A stretch of 64,000 bases of DNA. Source: Silene latifolia (lineage: Eukaryota > Streptophyta > Magnoliopsida > Caryophyllales > Caryophyllaceae). The notes below the pieces were generated by a model. The model saw nothing but the letters and a program-made list of their open reading frames with translations. It was not told where the DNA came from and did no database searches. The position numbers and the translations under genes are program-made. The stretch's first letter is position 1. The number at the start of each line of letters is the position of its first letter. The DNA is taken from contig NC_133537.1 of the NCBI RefSeq assembly GCF_048544455.1, positions 314,112,238 to 314,176,237 of the forward strand, read 5' to 3'. Shown piece by piece: positions 10,883 to 23,934 of this stretch.

Positions 10883-10987
10883 TTAGGAGGCGTTTGGTTC
10901 ATCAAAGGGTAAGGGAATGAAATCAAGAAAGGGAAAAAAAGGGAATGGAATGATTTTACCCCAAATTTACTTAGTTGTTTGGTTACT

Positions 10988-13480
10988 TGTAGATACCCAG
11001 TATCTGCTGAGACTCCAACAAACACCCGATGATTATCGGACTACAACATGTTTTGGAATCGCGGCGTTTGATCGACAGTTTGTGTACAACTTTACGTCGG
11101 AAAACTTAAAATGATTTCGAAAATAAAACATTTCAAAACTTTTCAAAAGTACCTGGAGTGTTTAATGCACGACGACGGCGTTGCAATGACACTAACTAGA
11201 GTCAAAACCGACATCGAACCAAAAACCGACTCAAAAATTCAAATCCCGACTCCAACAACGAGTCAAACCGAGTCAGCCACAAAAAACAAACCATTTCAAA
11301 CCTTCTATACTAAGATTTCCCAGATTCATGAATGGTCAAGTACCAAACATGTGACTACAAATCCTAGGATAGAACAAGTCATGATTGCACTTGTGTGAAA
11401 GTGACAGGACAACTCGAAGACCCGCGACGTGGCTCGCGCCTCTTTGAGCAGCCTAGGTGGCCACGTCGCTCAAAACTCACACAATCACTCATTTTTCTAT
11501 AAATACCCCTCAAATGCCCCATTTGAGAACTTACGCGAGTGTCTGCCCCCTCTTTTCCCCCTTAAAATTCTCGACTCGACTTCTTAAGTCACAATCCGAT
11601 GCGTATTTACGACCTACCGATCGTAAATACAAGCCTTACACATTGTTTGGTACCGTCATCGTGCATTAAATCACTTGACCGACCATTTCGACCACTATAC
11701 CGTCACTAATCTTAATAAAACACTCTTTTTACTTACCAAAACAGTTTTAAACCGAGTCTTTTCCGACCAAACAAGTTGTTACACTTACGTCGGTTTCTCG
11801 CCATAACCAAACATGTAAGTATGAGGGTGTAAAAATCCTTCTTTTATCATGTCTTTACTTGTTTTATGACCATAACATGCTAAAACATGCATAACACGAT
11901 CCAAAACATATGATAGACGAGCCAAAACTCAGAGGCAGAAGCCCCTTGTTCTGCACAGAGGCCCGCGCCTCAATAGGGTGCCCAGGTCAGAACTCAACCG
12001 TGTTTGTTCTCGTCCTTCCTCATTAATCTATTTTCATATTTGTAATCGGTTTTTACCATTTCAAATATTTTCAAACCTCTTTTATTTTATTTGCATTTAC
12101 AAGTTTTAAACCTTAAAACATTTTTCGCCCTTGGTTCCTAATACCATGACGGTTTAATCCATGTTCCGGTGATAATATTTGGTTAATAACATTTAAAAGG
12201 TATTTAAAAGCCTTTTATTTCATTTCTTTACATTTTGAGAGGTATTTTAAAGCCTTTCATCATTTCTTTACATTTCCAAAATAAACATATTAGTCACCAA
12301 CACAAAGTCATCCTTGGTTCCACATACCATGCCGGATTTCAACCCGGGTACGATGATGAGTATCGACTAATTATATTCAAATGAACTTAAAACAATTAGT
12401 TCATGATCATTCTCAAAACTATCCATGTCGAGTCGAATCCGACACCGAATATCATCAAAATAATGATGATTATTCGAGTCTCGTTCTTCAAATCAACAAA
12501 TACGGTCTAAACGACCCTTTCAAACCAAAACGGGTTTAAATACCCACTTTTCAACACATTTCATAAACCTTTTTCGAATGGTCAGAGCACAACATATAAC
12601 CGTTAACTGACCCGCGCCTAAACAGGCCTTTTCTTTCTTATTTTCAAAACCAGGGGAGACCCCCTTGCACCGCCAACAGGCTCGCACCTCATGTGGGCCG
12701 CCGTGTGTGGGGTCTCATTCCTTTCCAACATTAGTCTAGGACGATCCCGACTCCGGCCAACCCGGATATAGGACGGATCAGATGACTATTTGCTCATTAA
12801 AAAATCACATTTGCAAAATGCTTTACTAAGACAAATGGATTGCGTTATGCACCATAAACCTAATACGGTAAATTAAATGGATGTTTAACTTCCGCTTTGC
12901 ATGTAAATCAACCATAAATCCAACTCGACATCTTATACTTGATACTTGGATTAAATCAACTGACTTAGAAAGCTCTCACATGTTAGGTTACATTATTGGA
13001 TGCGCATTCATGCATTTAAACCATTTTATCAACTTTTGCATTCAACCAACCAAGATCGATCAATAGAGGCCGCTACCGCGGGCGAGATTGGGTGTCTGAT
13101 TAAAGGGCTTCCCAATTCGTACCTTCACCTCTTGCTCAGAAACTTTGGATAGTGGACGATCTTATTCAGGGCGTATGAGAGTCATTCTAAAGATACGATG
13201 CTAAAGAGGGACGATTCCTTATCTTTAGTACCTATGTCAAACCCTGCTTTGTGCTTCGTTTGACCGAGGTATAAAGTGGATTCGAACGGGTTCCAAGCAT
13301 CCCACAAATGCTTGGTGGTGACTCCGAACATCTCTAATCGTTTCGAGACCCTTACCGAGACGAAACCGACCGATCTAAAACGATCCGGTCGAAAGCATTT
13401 TTACGCCGCCGAGCGTGGCTTTCAAAAGACCGATGCACGTCCGCAGATCGACCGGGCTTGCAGGTGGGCCGATGTCCACA
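10988..13480 (+). repeat. Element B 5' LTR (2493 bp)
   Basis: It starts TGTAGATACCCAG and ends GATGTCCACA. A TATA box is at 11498-11505 (CTATAAATACCCC). CTCGCGCCTC-type GC-rich motifs occur at about 11431, 11968, 12610 and 12678. The small open frames inside (for example 11111-11398 and 13276-13533) recur in the 3' LTR with changes and are not considered genes. Confidence 0.92.
11498..11505 (+). promoter_or_regulatory. TATA box of element B 5' LTR
   Basis: CTATAAATA followed by CCCC. The matching site in the 3' LTR reads CTATAAAGA (35966-35974). A GC-rich CTCGCGCCTC motif lies about 60 bp upstream. Confidence 0.6.
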
Positions 13481-13483
13481 GAT

Positions 13484-13501
13484 TGGCGACTCCGCTGGGG
13501 A
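13484..13501 (+). other. Element B primer-binding site
   Basis: TGGCGACTCCGCTGGGGA begins 3 bp after the LTR end. It is not of the initiator-Met type. A TGGCGAC-type PBS is what I would expect for large Tat/Ogre elements, though I did not identify the tRNA. Confidence 0.75.
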
Positions 13502-13502
13502 T

Positions 13503-14935
13503 GTTGGGACACATACGTCTTTATGATCCCTAGATGGTGAGACTCGAACGAGGTCTTGGTTGGAATGCATTAATTGATATTACGGTCATGGTCGGGTTCC
13601 TTGTCCAGACCCACAACCTAACCCTCTTCGACCAATTGGCTCATCTCGTCGGCGTGAGTTTTCTCATCCCCGCGTTTCGAATCCCGATTGAGTCAAGCAT
13701 ACCATTGACGTTACACATTTCTGTTTCGTCAAAGATCTTTCATCACTTTCGAGCACGAGGCTAGGGCACCCTCCTTACACATTTTGTTTGGATTGGTATC
13801 CCTCTCACAAATCGGGGTTTGATTGCTTGGTGTGTAACCCACCCTTCTAAGCCAAAACCCGTGTCAGCATTATGCATAATATAATGAAACTGTGAGTGCT
13901 TATGTGCTAGTTGATCATAAGTCCTTCCTGTCATTTTCAAACTTTCAAAAATACCCTTTTGCGCCGTTATAATGGCCATTTCAAACCTCGGTCTTTCGCC
14001 GACCGTTGCACGCCATTCTAGGCCGTCGTAATGACGATTTTCAAACCCGGTTTTATAACCACTTCAACATGCCTTTCTAGGCCGTCGTAATGACGATTTT
14101 TAAACCCGGTTTTCATAACCACTTCAACACGCCTTTCTAGGACGTCGTAATGACGATTTTTCAGACCCGGTTTTCATAACCATTTCAACACGCCTTTTTA
14201 GGTCGTCGTAATGACGATTTTCAAAACTCGGTTTTCTACAACCATTTCAAATCACCTTTTTACGCCGTTATAATCGCCGCGTCTAGACACGGATTTTAAC
14301 CTGTTTCGCGCCGACAATGGCTCTTTCAAAACCCGAGAAAAGAACACACCCTTTTCTCGAGACACTTTCAAGATCCCAAGGACCTTGCACCGTCCCCGAG
14401 ACCTCTTCAAACATTTCAAACTCGATTTTCAAAACATACAATTTTGAATTTCAAAAAACCGTCTTGGGAGACAATACATTGTTTTCCGAGCCGATTCAAA
14501 CTCGAAACCGTCTTTTGCAAATAAACTCAAGACAACCCTTTCAACTGAACGACTTGCGGGGATCTCTATCTTCGGAAGCCGTCCATAAAGCGACAAATGA
14601 ATCTTTTTGGAAATTTCTATTTTCGAAAACTTCAGTCCAAGGTTCCAATTCCGCCTCGTGTCTATCGAGTCGAAGCAAACATACTTATGGGTCTTTACTT
14701 ATGAGTCATCTCACCATGAGAATCGTCCAATGGCGCCACGCCACTACACTGGACGCGTGTCAAAAGTTCGGTCAACACCGTCACGTCATAAATCGAGTCA
14801 GCACCGAGGTACCACACACGGTCATCCTCGTCTTGTTGAGTCTGATCCTTGTCTCGCCCTTTGTGTTGTCTGCGTTCAGTCTTTGAACCATGTCGGATTG
14901 AGTTGTAATGTGAGCCGTTTTTCTGCCTCAGAGCC
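13503..14935 (+). other. Element B long untranslated leader
   Basis: 1.4 kb between PBS and gag ATG. It contains a tandem array of about 60-bp units (13960-14280). An open frame at 14317-14886 (189 codons, starting MALSKPEKRTHP) has no recognisable domain and a biased composition. It might correspond in position to the extra ORF1 of Ogre elements, but I cannot support that from the sequence. Confidence 0.5.
13960..14280 (+). repeat. Tandem array, about 5 units of 60-61 bp, in element B leader
   Basis: Units read approximately GGCCGTCGTAATGACGAT, then TTTCAAACCCGGTTTTCATA, then a segment ending CGCCTTTCTA, spaced 60-61 bp apart, with edge units more diverged. Each central unit contains the inverted repeat TCGTAATGACGA. 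Confidence 0.8.
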
Positions 14936-16549
14936 ATGGCCCCGTCTTCAACTTCGTCTATCAACAACAACAACAATGATAACAACAGAGATGTCACGAC
15001 TGATCAGCTAGCCAGCCTGCTCACCGCTCTTTAGGTCACCCTGGATCGCGTCGAGATCCGTATCGACGCCCTGGAAAACAAGGAAGCTGGAGAACATAAT
15101 GCTCCACCTTTGACTAAAACCGAAAAGAGGCTAAAGCTCTTGCAAGAACAGCTCCTAGCCCGTGATAACAATATCCATCTTGAGAACAACCGAAGGTTTG
15201 AACCTGTTGGGAATCAATTACCTAACAACTTTACCCTGACTGATGTGCCCAAGTTCAAAGGAGTGGAGGACCCACTCAATCATATCCATGCCTTCAAAGA
15301 CTGCATGGCCATAAAAGGGGTCAAACAAGAACTTTTCACCCGGATCTTTCCGTCCTCTCTGGAACCGATCCCTCGCCATTGGTACTACTCCCTTGATCCG
15401 AAGAACCTTACTACTTGGGATGAGGTCGCAGTTGAATTTGCCAAGCAATATGCCGACAATGTTGAAATCCAAGCCAATACCCGCACTCTTGAGGTCCTAA
15501 CCCAGAACGACAAGGAGGGATTCACCGAGTTCTTAACCCGTTGGAGGAGGGTAAGTACTCAGCTGGTCAGCAAGCCGAGTGAATCAACCTTAGTGGAAAA
15601 GTTCGTCAACAATCTCCGCCCAGTGTATGCCAACTTACTGAGGTACCAAAATATTAAGACCTTCCAGGATCTGCAAATCCTCGGGACACGCATTGAAGAT
15701 GACCTCCGGAAGGGCGTCTTAGCCAAAACCACTGGTAGAGGCTACCAAAGATCCACATCAACCGGATCTCGCCCGTATGGTCAAATGAACAAGATTGATG
15801 AGGTCAACCTCCTTGAACCAACCGCCAAGAGAGCTGAGCGCCCCCAGAGAGTGTTCACTAATATAGGGTCAACTTATACAAGCGCCTTGAAGAGGCACAT
15901 AGACCAGAGGAAGTTACAACCAATCGGACCCACCCCGGATCCGACCGATGCTAAGAAATCCCGCTTCTGGAACCCCAATGCCTACTGTCAGTACCATCAA
16001 GCGAAAGGGCATGATACGGAAACCTGCTTCAAACTCAAACACATCATCCAAGACATGATTGAAAAAGGGGATTTGCCTTTACCCCCGCCGACTAAGCCAA
16101 ATAACAAAACAAACCCTCTGGGAATCCACGCTATCTCCAACGATGAGCCAACTCTGGACTGCTCACACCTCATCCTGCCAGTTGATGACGAGGTGAATGC
16201 CTTGGGAAAGATCCATCGGACGGGGTATTTGTGTTCAGTGCCGCCACTACGCTCACCATGTTCCAACAGGTTGAGGAAGCCATAGCCAGTCTCTCCGAAA
16301 GGATCACCCGACTTGACGATGCCTACCGTCGACTCATCTTCAATCCTCCACCACCACGCCCGAGGGGGAGTCCTCCGAGCGCCCAAAACTACCATCACCA
16401 GGATGGATTGCTCCCCCGACCATTCTGGCATGCACCTCACGATAATCACCCCCACAATAATCAGCCTCACAATAACTACCCTCACAATAATCACCCCGAC
16501 AAAAATGTCCCTCACAAAAACTGCCCACCGAGGAATACCCCTCCAAGGT
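14936..16549 (+). pseudogene. gag: Element B gag, 5' part, interrupted by element C
   Basis: Capsid polyprotein. ATG 14936 (MAPSSTSSINNNNN) opens the frame. An in-frame TAG at 15032-15034 (LTAL*VTLDRV) fits a CAG-to-TAG change, and the frame continues to 16285. The capsid domain is recognisable from FTLTDVPKFKGVEDPLNHIH through TWDEVAVEFAKQYADNVEIQ, and ends in a Tat-type knuckle CQYHQAKGHDTETC (about 15985-16030). A shift near 16230 moves to a second frame rich in P, H and N (NNHPHNN-like repeats, 16400-16520). Element C then inserts at 16550. The gene resumes at 23935. Confidence 0.85.
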
Positions 16550-17726
16550 TGTAACACCCCCATACTCCAAGTGCCTTACCAGGACCACTCAAGGCATGGA
16601 AGTCCTACCATCTCGGTTACCCGAGGCAATGATAATCATAAGACAATAAGAAACGTACTTTAAAAGTAAATATAATTTAAGTGATTACATGTCTCAAACC
16701 AAAACTGTCAAACTGAAATACAAGGTTCTCAGACGATCTACTGATAAACCTATCAAAGCTATAAAATATCGTGTGACACAGCGGAAGACTTCTAACTGCC
16801 ACGTGATGACTCATCCCAGCTATCCCATACGCGTCATCTCATACCTGCTCAATAACTGCTCACCACCCCCGAATGGATCACCACAGTTTTTAAAACAATA
16901 AACGGGGTCAGTACTAATCACACAATTTATATAATCCAACAACACAACAAACAACACAGCTCAATCGTCACAGATATACTCCGAACTCCATCACCAACTC
17001 CACAATACTGACTACACACTAAAGTGTCTAGCCCCGCTGCAGTGCCCATCACAACAGTCACTCCACGCCGCTGGGGGACCGCAGCCGTTCCCACCTAATC
17101 CCCGCTCATCTCCGTCGAGCGATAAACCCAAATCCATTAATGTGCACATCCCTTCTGTGGCGGGTTCCACAGAAGGCGAATAATGGGCGTGAAGCCACTC
17201 CCGCAAGTGACTCCACTCGGCCCGGGGACGCGCCTCGAAGAACACGAGCATGATACAAACAATCACAACTATTAAACAACAATCAAAACCAACAACCATC
17301 ACAATACTCATATGATAACAATCAACAATCACAAATCACCACCAACATATTATGGGACTAATACTGAGTAGGGAAACCCTACCTGGAAAGCAACACAGTC
17401 AGACGATCTCAACAGCTGTTATCAAAAAGCCTCCATTACGAATCCTCCTCCTAACATAACATCACATAAATCACTAACCACATAAAACTAACACAACTCC
17501 CCAATTCCCAAAATTAGGGTTTAACGAAACTTAATAAAATATAATAAATTCGGTACGTAGATCTTACCCTCGACGCAAGGATCACAAAGATGTAAAGAAA
17601 TATGAATTCCGACCTTCCAAGCTCCGGGATTTGTCAATAATGTGATGAATGCGAAGTACGTAGATTGAAATCTCTTTTGAAAGTGATTAGGTTTGTAAAA
17701 GCGTATTATGAAAGTGACGGAAGTGT

Positions 17727-17734
17727 TTATATAT
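17727..17734 (-). promoter_or_regulatory. TATA box of element C LTR (left copy)
   Basis: The minus strand reads TTAATATATAAACACTTCC. It lies about 50 bp downstream (in element sense) of the TACTCGATCGAGTA cluster. The right LTR has the same box near 23693-23700. Confidence 0.55.
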
Positions 17735-17783
17735 TAATTCGCATTATTAACAAAACCCGACAAAACATTACCCGTAAACCGGG

Positions 17784-17933
17784 CTACTCGATCGAGTAAC
17801 TGACGTACTCGATCGAGGGCCGCCTACTCGATCGAGTACCAAGGCTACTCGATCGAGTACCCAACAGGTCAGAAACTATTTTAAATCGTAAAACACCCTT
17901 ACTCGACAGAGTAAGGCCCACTCGATAGAGTAC
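17784..17933. repeat. TACTCGATCGAGTA palindrome cluster, element C left LTR
   Basis: Six copies of a 14-bp palindrome or its near variants (CTCGATCGAG, CTCGACAGAG, CTCGATAGAG) within 150 bp. The matching cluster in the right LTR is 23751-23900. Spacers are unequal and GC-rich. Confidence 0.85.
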
Positions 17934-17962
17934 CCAGAGACTCATAAAACCGTAGTATTACA

Positions 17963-20900
17963 ATCTTCCCTCCTTAAAAAGAACTTCATCCCCGAAGTTC
18001 AACCCATACATAAAAACAAACCTACCAACTCGACCAAGACACAACAACGCAACTAAGAACTCAAAACAAAACCTCATCCTATGAAACATGAACTCTTAAC
18101 TCCAACTCCACCAACCACGCCTACCTCCACAACATGTCTCACGATATCGTATCAACTACATTATATCTCTCTCAACACTAACTCCATACACTACCAACAC
18201 AAACGCTGCTAGCTCCGTAACATATCATCCACTAGATAATCCAATATCAAGATACTCATAACATCAAACGGAATGTTACATTCTACCACCCTTAAAAGGA
18301 ACTTCGTCCTCGAAGTTTACTCACACTTATAACATCATCATCCAACTGTCATGACCTTTAATAAAATCAATCAAAATAAATATCCGTCCTTTATGCTACA
18401 CCAACACTTTACTTCCAAATATACTACTATATGTACAACTATCAAAATCTCTTTTATCGCATCCTACTCCTCTTAAGATAAATGTTACGTCCTCGTAACT
18501 CACTAATACTAAATCCTAGCTATATCGTCTCATTATCCTCATCACCACCGCATGTCAAAGATAACCACCTATAATCTAAACACTCGCCATGCATATATCC
18601 AAGGCTCTCTTACTTAAACATTTCTCATACCTCAACTCATTCGGCACACCACCTAACCTATACCATAAAACTCGTAGCAAAATCACCATACTAACTCTCC
18701 ATTATTACTACAAAACAACATACCTCTCTATGTAAAGCACCTATCTCCCAAAAGCATAACTCATGATCCACACTCATTACGTACACTCACACTAGATCCT
18801 CAAGTTCTTTCCTTCATTACCGTAAAACTCATACATAACTTAACATGACACGAATTCCCCCAACACCCTACACTCACTGTCTTAACAAAGGATTATGAAC
18901 CACATGCATCTTTCAGGTCATTACCACACATGTTTTACGAATCACTTGCCATTACTATGTCCACTAAAGCCTTATCTAGAACAAGATCAAAATTACTGTA
19001 ACAACCTCTCACAACCGTGTCCCATCAACAGAATATCACTATACCATGACAACAACGAAAACATATACAACTCTATTTCATATCATACTCTACCCTCATT
19101 CCCCAACTTAACCTTGTAAAGAAAACATCAATAAACAAGACAACTGTCTATCTGCACAAACTGAAACTTGCAGGGAGCAACATCAAACAAAGCAACAATC
19201 TATGTATAACTGGTATGTACTTTCGAAACTCGAATCATAATCATCCCGCCTACTCCACCACAACCGGTGACAGCATCGCAACACCGCCACCAACAGCCGC
19301 ATCGCAGTGCGAAAATACCCGCATCACAACATGAAGTACCATGCCCGGATCACCACTCGGGGCACACCAACCACATCGATAAACATCACAATCACATATA
19401 ATTCCCATAAACACTGACTCAGTATGACATTTCGAACAAGAAAACTCACTCAAAACCGTTTTACTAGATTATAACACAACATATTATACGGAATAAACTG
19501 ACAAGAATCTCATGAACATCATCCTTACCATTTCACGGAATAAACATGTATCATCAATACACATACAATTTTAACATCCATGCCAGATCAATCAAATTAT
19601 TACCTTTTGAACCTCATTTTATTAGTATACCGTACCCAACATAAATTACAAAACAATCATATAACAACTTTATAATTATCACACCATACCACTTCTTGTG
19701 AGGTCAGAACCTCACACAAACATTTACACATATCATAGACCCGTAATCACATCCACCTAGTCAATCCTGATCACGTAAGTTACCACCTGATAAAAGTTAC
19801 CTCTCACCCGAGCTTAACTCGTATACCCCTCATAACATATTCTCCCATTCGCATATCCATCACCCCCTGCCAATTGTAACCATACCATTAATACTCAACT
19901 ACTAACAACCGCCTCATATAACCACATCTTATACTCTCTCACAACCATACATATCAATCTGGTCTCTACAAAATCAACCTCTTTAGAATTGCTACCTTTC
20001 TAATATACCATCACCCTTAACCACTAGTCACAAACCATAACACTACCACTGTCCGGACATCAAACCTCTTACACTCATCTCTAAACATCACGATTTCTTT
20101 CCTATCTTTGGTTAACATCCCAAACAACGAACATCGAATCCATCAACAAAATTACCTCAACATTCTTCCCAATACTATCCTTAATTGTATCATCATCTAA
20201 CTCTCCACCGAAAATCTCGTATCGTGCAAATACTCCACCAACTTCATACTCCCTTAATTCCTCGAAACCCATGATTAATCATGTTGTCCTGAAACTTCTG
20301 TATAACCATTAACTTACTTACTCTTGATAGTATCATACATCTCGACGATTCCTTACTTTTATGTCACATAACTCCGGTGAACATTTTTCTCAGCTTACTT
20401 TTATCCTTCTTTTCTCTTTATACTCAACAATACCATTTAATAGCTCAACTCCTTATTACTTCTACCTAACTCTTTAGTGCTCCAATTACATTCTCATCGC
20501 TCCAAAACTCAAATCCCATTATTTTATATCGATATCATCTCACTCTTTCTTACCATGGATCTTCTCTTATTATGCTATCATTCACACTTGCCACTAATCT
20601 ATCCATAAAATCAACGTTCACTGTTCAAACAATTGCATCTCCTTTGTACCTCTCTAGAAATCAGAATTCATTTCATACCGTTAATTGCCAACACAGCAGT
20701 TTCATCTTTTAATAAACCAAATCTCCCAAACTTACTCACTGTGTACAAATCTACCTCGCGACATGTCTCCATAAAGTTCACTGTATACCACTCTTCTCAA
20801 CCCCTTTAAAACTAACTTTCACTACATATATCCTTAACCCACACGACTCCTAACCATCTCCCTCCATAATTCTTTACACATCTCAAGCTGCCACTATCCA

Positions 20901-22498
20901 CATCCTTACTTTCAATCTTTTTATTCTCACGTTCCTTAGACTCACATCATCCCTTGCCTATATTCACTTGCTTTTACGTTACTCAACACACAATCATATC
21001 ACTCATCTCATCTCAGAAAACATGCTCTATGTCTCAATTAAGTCATAATGATCTTCCTTTTCTTTTTCCACTATCTATCACAACCACATATAACTCATGT
21101 CCACCCACCGAACTCATACTCACCAGATGTGCCACTCCTTACATCATAAGATTGGGTAACTTACGCATCAGGATCAACATACATATAAAACAATGCATAA
21201 AGAATCAAAATAACACCTTTGAATTAAACATAATATGAAACGAAGTCAAAAGATAAGCATATGACCCAAAACAGGGGTCACTAGATCGAGTACAGGCCAC
21301 TCGATCGAGTAAGTGACTTACTCGATCGAGTAGGTGAAAGTCAGGGACACGTATATAAAAATTACCAGGGCTACTCGATCGAGTAAGGGATACTCTATCG
21401 AGTACCAAGGTGCACTCGATCGAGTAAGGGCCACTCGATCGAGTACCCTATGCATTTCTCAGCACTGTCCAGTTTTCGTAAAACGGTCATAACTCACTCA
21501 TTTCTTGGTCGTTTTGGGCGTGTGACCTATCGTTAGAATCATAAAAGAACAAGCTATCACCTCCAATCGGAATCACAAAATCATTTATACATCTCAAGTT
21601 ATAACAGTTTAAAGACAACCTCTTTATAATTGAAAAACACAACTACTTGATTTTACTTCCAAACAACTTAAACGACAACAAGGTAAACAAAAATAACCCA
21701 ATACTCATAAAACCAGTAGTCCTAATCACATGTTACTATTTTCAAAAGCAAAGCAACAACATTCATCATGCACATAATTTATTTAACTTGTCAATCATGA
21801 CTTACCCACATGCTTTTATTCTATCACTTTTCGTAAACAAAATCACAGATACATGACATCAAGTCCCCTACTCACATGTTACTAGCATAACAACATTATA
21901 AAATAACTTCCATTATATAACATGCTTAATCATAAATCATATTATCATACAACGATTATTCATCTTTTTCCACTAATTCATCCATCATGCCACATATTTA
22001 TCCACCTTATTCGCTCAACATATTCACCCAACACATGTTCAATTCACACTCCCAACTTTCTGTACTCTTACTCAAAATGACAACAACAACATATATACTT
22101 ACGCATCGCTTTATATATATATATAAACAAAACACTTTTCCTTACATAATTATAACATGCCAAATTACATGTATCAATCATTATACTTTCATGCTTTACA
22201 ATCAACCAACATACAATTCACGTCATCATCATCTTTCAATTCAGATCTCCCATCTTCCACATGCATGCATCCATCAATTCATACAACATACTACTACATA
22301 GATACACAAAGCACACAATAAGCACATAACGATCCCGACATATATCCCATGGTGACCGGTTCAAAATTGTAGGGCGAGTTCGCGACTTTAGGACGTCTCC
22401 CAAGTCTTTGGATTAACTCCTACAATTTCTACCCCGGGTTCATTTTATTTGACTCCCTATGTTCATTGGATTCATTGGTTACAGGTTTCAGGATCGTC
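17963..22498 (-). other. Element C internal region, non-coding, strongly strand-biased
   Basis: No long open frame on either strand. The PPT (TTAAGGAGGGAAGAT on the minus strand) abuts the left LTR at 17963. The plus strand is strikingly poor in G over about 18000-21200, so the element's sense strand is G+T rich. A palindrome cluster sits at 21279-21445. Confidence 0.75.
21279..21445. repeat. TACTCGATCGAGTA cluster inside element C
   Basis: Seven copies or near copies (CTAGATCGAG, CTCGATCGAG, CTCTATCGAG). Measured in element sense it starts about 1.05 kb after the PBS, nearly the same place as the internal cluster of element E once F is removed. Confidence 0.85.
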
Positions 22499-22510
22499 GC
22501 TCTGATACCA
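22499..22510 (-). other. Element C primer-binding site (initiator-Met type)
   Basis: The minus strand reads TGGTATCAGAGC, 3 bp inside the right LTR. This fixes the orientation of element C as minus. Confidence 0.9.
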
Positions 22511-22513
22511 TTT

Positions 22514-23929
22514 TGTAACACCCCCATACTCCAAGTGCCTTACTAGGACCACTCAAGGCATGAAAGTGCTACCATCTCGGTTACCCGAGGCAATGATAAT
22601 TATAAGACAATAAAGAAACGTACTTTAAAAGTAAATATAATTTAAATGATTACATGTCTCAAACCAAAACTGGCAAACTGAAATACAAGGTTCTTAGACG
22701 ATCTACTGATAAAACTATCAAAGCTATAAAACATCGTCTGACACAGCGGAAGACTTCTAACTGCAACGTGATGACTCATCCCAGCTATCTCATACGCGTC
22801 ATCTCATACCTGCTCAATAACTGTTCACCACCCCCGAATGGATCACCACAGTTTTTAAAACAATAAACGGGGTCAGTACTAATCACACAATTTATATAAT
22901 CCAACAACACAACAAACAACACAGCTCAATCGTCACAGATATACTTTGAACTTCATCACCAACTCCACAATACTGACTACACACTAAAGTGTCTAGCCCT
23001 GCCAGAGTGCCCATCGCAACAAGTCAGTCCATGCCGCCAGTGGGGGACCGCAGCCATTCCCACCTAATCCCCGCTCATCTCCGTCGAGCGATAAACCCAA
23101 ATCCATTAATGTGCACATCCCTTCTGTGGCGGGTTCCACAGAAGGCGAATAATGGGCGTGAAGCCACTCCCGCAAGTGACTCCACTCAGCCAGGGACGCG
23201 CCCCAAAGAACACAGACAGATACAAACAATCACAACTAATAAACAACAATCAAAACCAACAACCATCACAATACTCATATAATAACAATCAACAATCACA
23301 AATCACCACCAACACATTATGGGACTAATACTGAGTAGGGAAACCTTACCTGGAAAGCAACACAGTCGGACGATCTCAACAGCTGTTATCAAAAAGCCTC
23401 CTCTACGAATCCTCCTCCTAACATAGCATCACATAAATCACTAACCACATAAAACTAACACAACTCCCCAATTCCCAAAATTAGGGTTTAACGAAACTTA
23501 ATAAAATATAATAAATTCGGTACGTAGATCTTACCCTCGACGCAAGGATCACAAAGATGTAAAGAAAGATGAATTCCGACCTTCCAAGCTCCGGGACTTG
23601 TCAATAATGTGATGAATTCGAAGTACGTAGATTGAAATCTCTTTTGAAAGTGATTAGGTTTGTAAAAGCGTATTATGAAAGTGACGGAAGTGTTTATATA
23701 TTAATTCGCATTATTAACAAAACCCGACAAAACATTACCCGTAAACCGGGCTACTCGATCGAGTAACTGACGTACTCGATCGAGTGCTGCCTACTCGATC
23801 GAGTACCAAGGCTACTCGATCGAGTACCCAACAGGTCAGAAGCTATTTTAAATCGCAAAACACCCTTACTCGACAGAGTAAGGCCCACTCGATAGAGTAC
23901 CTAGAGACTCATAAAACCGTAGTATTACA
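22514..23929 (-). repeat. Element C 5' LTR (right copy, 1416 bp)
   Basis: It pairs with the left copy and is followed by aaggt (23930-23934). It contains the palindrome cluster 23751-23900 and a TATA box near 23693-23700 on the minus strand. Confidence 0.9.
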
Positions 23930-23934
23930 AAGGT

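Larger units (their letters stand above)
16550..17962 (-). repeat. Element C 3' LTR (left copy, 1413 bp)
   Basis: The plus strand starts TGTAACACCCCC and ends GTAGTATTACA. Read on the minus strand it starts TGTAATACTACGG and ends GGGGGTGTTACA. It pairs with 22514-23929 with few differences. Confidence 0.9.
16550..23929 (-). mobile_element. Element C: non-coding LTR retrotransposon (LARD-like) inserted in B gag
   Basis: 7.4 kb, with duplications aaggt at 16545-16549 and 23930-23934. It reads on the minus strand: the initiator-Met PBS lies beside the right LTR (22499-22510) and the purine tract beside the left LTR. Its LTRs are about 1.41 kb and share a long homologous segment with element E. 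The 4.5-kb internal region shows no gag-pol or ORF1. It must have moved using another element's proteins, so it fits a large retrotransposon derivative. Confidence 0.88.

Noticed and set aside
14317..14886. 189-codon frame as the extra ORF1 of an Ogre element
   Set aside because: No recognisable domain, biased composition, overlapped by other frames, and shorter than reported Ogre ORF1 proteins as I recall them. Left as leader.
17784..17933. Evenly repeated palindromes that might suggest a CRISPR array
   Set aside because: The repeats are only 14 bp, the spacers are 5-40 bp and unequal, the setting is a plant retroelement LTR, and no cas genes exist.
21947..22301. C-rich frame with many His and Tyr in element C
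   Set aside because: It follows the strand-biased composition of C, is antisense to the element and carries no domain.
16550..23929. Reading element C as a plus-strand element starting TGTAACACCCC
   Set aside because: The initiator-Met PBS is on the minus strand beside the right LTR and the purine tract is beside the left LTR, so the sense strand is minus.
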